Source: Ruminococcus flavefaciens (GTDB lineage Bacteria > Bacillota > Clostridia > Oscillospirales > Ruminococcaceae). Taken from it: DNA of 15,048 bases. The notes below the pieces were generated by a model. It did no database searches, was not told where the DNA came from, and worked only from the letters and a program-made list of their open reading frames with translations. Position 1 is the first letter of the stretch; each line of letters starts with the position of its first letter. Location of the stretch: NCBI GenBank assembly GCA_002310115.1, contig DBYI01000085.1:122222-137269 (forward strand). The letters are read 5' to 3'. This document shows, in pieces, positions 14,699 through 15,048 of the stretch. Made by a program: the position numbers and the translations under genes.

Positions 14699-14725
14699 AA
14701 GTCTCAGGACTTCTGCACCCCTTTG
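14685..14725 (+). promoter_or_regulatory. Long hairpin downstream in the amt leader
   Basis: Arms 14685-14703 and 14708-14725 give about 18 bp with a single bulged U and a UCAG loop (core AAAGGGGTG / CACCCCTTT). The following T-run is poor (GACATTTATG), so it may be a weak terminator, a pause hairpin or an alternative fold of the second hexaloop. It ends 20 nt before the amt ribosome site. Confidence 0.6.
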
Positions 14726-14758
14726 ACATTTATGCTGTAAATTCTAGGAGGTAATTTT

Positions 14759-15048
14759 ATGGACTCGCAGACAATTTTACAACAGGCTCTGGACGAGACT
14801 AACGGTTTGGTCTTCGGCGTATGGTTTTTAATAGGCGCTGCTCTCGTATTCTTTATGCAGGCAGGCTTCGCAATGGTGGAGACAGGCTTCACACGTGCAA
14901 AGAATGCAGGCAATATCATCATGAAGAACTTAATGGACTTCTGTATCGGAACAGTTGTTTTTATTCTCATAGGCTTCGGACTTCTCTTTGGCGAAGATCT
15001 AGTAGGTATAATCGGTGCTCCCGGATTTGATATATTCACTTCCTACGG
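14759..15048 (+). CDS. amt: Ammonium transporter (Amt/MEP family), N-terminal part
   Basis: Partial: 96 codons, cut by the window end. ATG preceded by AGGAGG (14746-14751) at 7 nt. The protein opens MDSQTILQQALDETNG, then a first membrane segment (about 17-38) with LVFFMQAGFAMVETG, the hallmark of the Amt family, followed by the charged loop FTRAKNAGNI and a second membrane segment (about 57-78; DFCIGTVVFILIGFGLLFG). This is the inner-membrane channel that conducts ammonium/ammonia into the cell when nitrogen is scarce. It is divergent from the gltB operon and has its own consensus promoter and attenuator leader. A PII gene often follows amt, but that would lie outside the window. Confidence 0.95.
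   Translation, partial: MDSQTILQQALDETNGLVFGVWFLIGAALVFFMQAGFAMVETGFTRAKNAGNIIMKNLMDFCIGTVVFILIGFGLLFGEDLVGIIGAPGFDIFTSY

Larger units (their letters stand above)
14307..14758. other. Divergent control region between gltB and amt (no gene)
   Basis: 452 bases without a convincing gene. From left to right it holds the gltB leader with an intrinsic terminator, the gltB promoter, an AT-rich gap with a 24-bp dyad, the amt promoter, and an amt leader with two tandem hairpin switches. The two -35 elements are about 123 bp apart. I see no T-box, no glutamine-riboswitch-like structure and no tRNA. Confidence 0.85.

Noticed and set aside
14406..14758. T-box or glutamine riboswitch as the leader regulator
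   Set aside because: No T-box core sequence or specifier arrangement and no glutamine-aptamer-like junction seen; the hairpins are simple terminators with hexaloops.
14704..15039. 111-codon minus-strand ORF opposite amt
   Set aside because: Antisense shadow of the clearly recognisable Amt N-terminus; Pro/Lys/Ser-rich composition with no family signal.
1..15048. CRISPR arrays, insertion sequences, phage genes, tRNA or rRNA
   Set aside because: No regularly spaced repeats, transposase, integrase or RNA-gene signatures found; composition is even across the window.

Overview
The window looks like a chromosomal nitrogen-assimilation locus from an anaerobic, moderately AT-rich clostridium. Ruminococcaceae or a relative is the best guess, from the ferredoxin-dependent four-subunit oxoacid oxidoreductase, strong AGGAGG ribosome sites, the AsnB family type and the ANTAR regulator. 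The species assignment is inference; no marker gene is present.

Layout, left to right. (1) 66-2923, minus strand: porG-porD-porA-porB, a tightly overlapping operon for a pyruvate-type 2-oxoacid:ferredoxin oxidoreductase. It has its own promoters at 2955-3045 and a terminator at 20-45. (2) 3121-14306, minus strand: one long probable operon, transcribed gltB, gltD, a divergent glutamine synthetase homologue, an ANTAR antiterminator-type regulator, purF, a 44-residue unknown ORF, asnB, then an intrinsic terminator at 3088-3113. (3) 14307-14758: a divergent control region with a promoter for each side. (4) 14759-15048, plus strand: the first 96 codons of an ammonium transporter, cut by the window edge.

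How the genes fit together. Amt imports ammonium, GltBD converts glutamine plus 2-oxoglutarate to glutamate, and PurF and AsnB spend glutamine amide nitrogen on purines and asparagine. GltB, PurF and AsnB are all N-terminal-cysteine (class II) glutamine amidotransferases.

The most interesting part is regulatory. The glutamine synthetase homologue keeps the fold and many glutamate- and metal-binding residues. By eye alignment, however, it has lost the ammonium-site Asp and Ser, the flap Glu, one metal-ligand Glu and a nucleotide-site Arg. Next to it is an ANTAR protein whose receiver domain lacks the phosphorylatable Asp. Both divergent transcripts (gltB and amt) begin with a promoter, then a small hairpin with an A1/G4 hexaloop of the kind ANTAR proteins bind, overlapping the 5' arm of an intrinsic terminator placed before the gene. 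I propose a nitrogen-responsive transcription-attenuation circuit in which a non-canonical glutamine synthetase acts as sensor or partner for an unphosphorylated ANTAR antiterminator. The sequence supports the parts; the wiring is inference.
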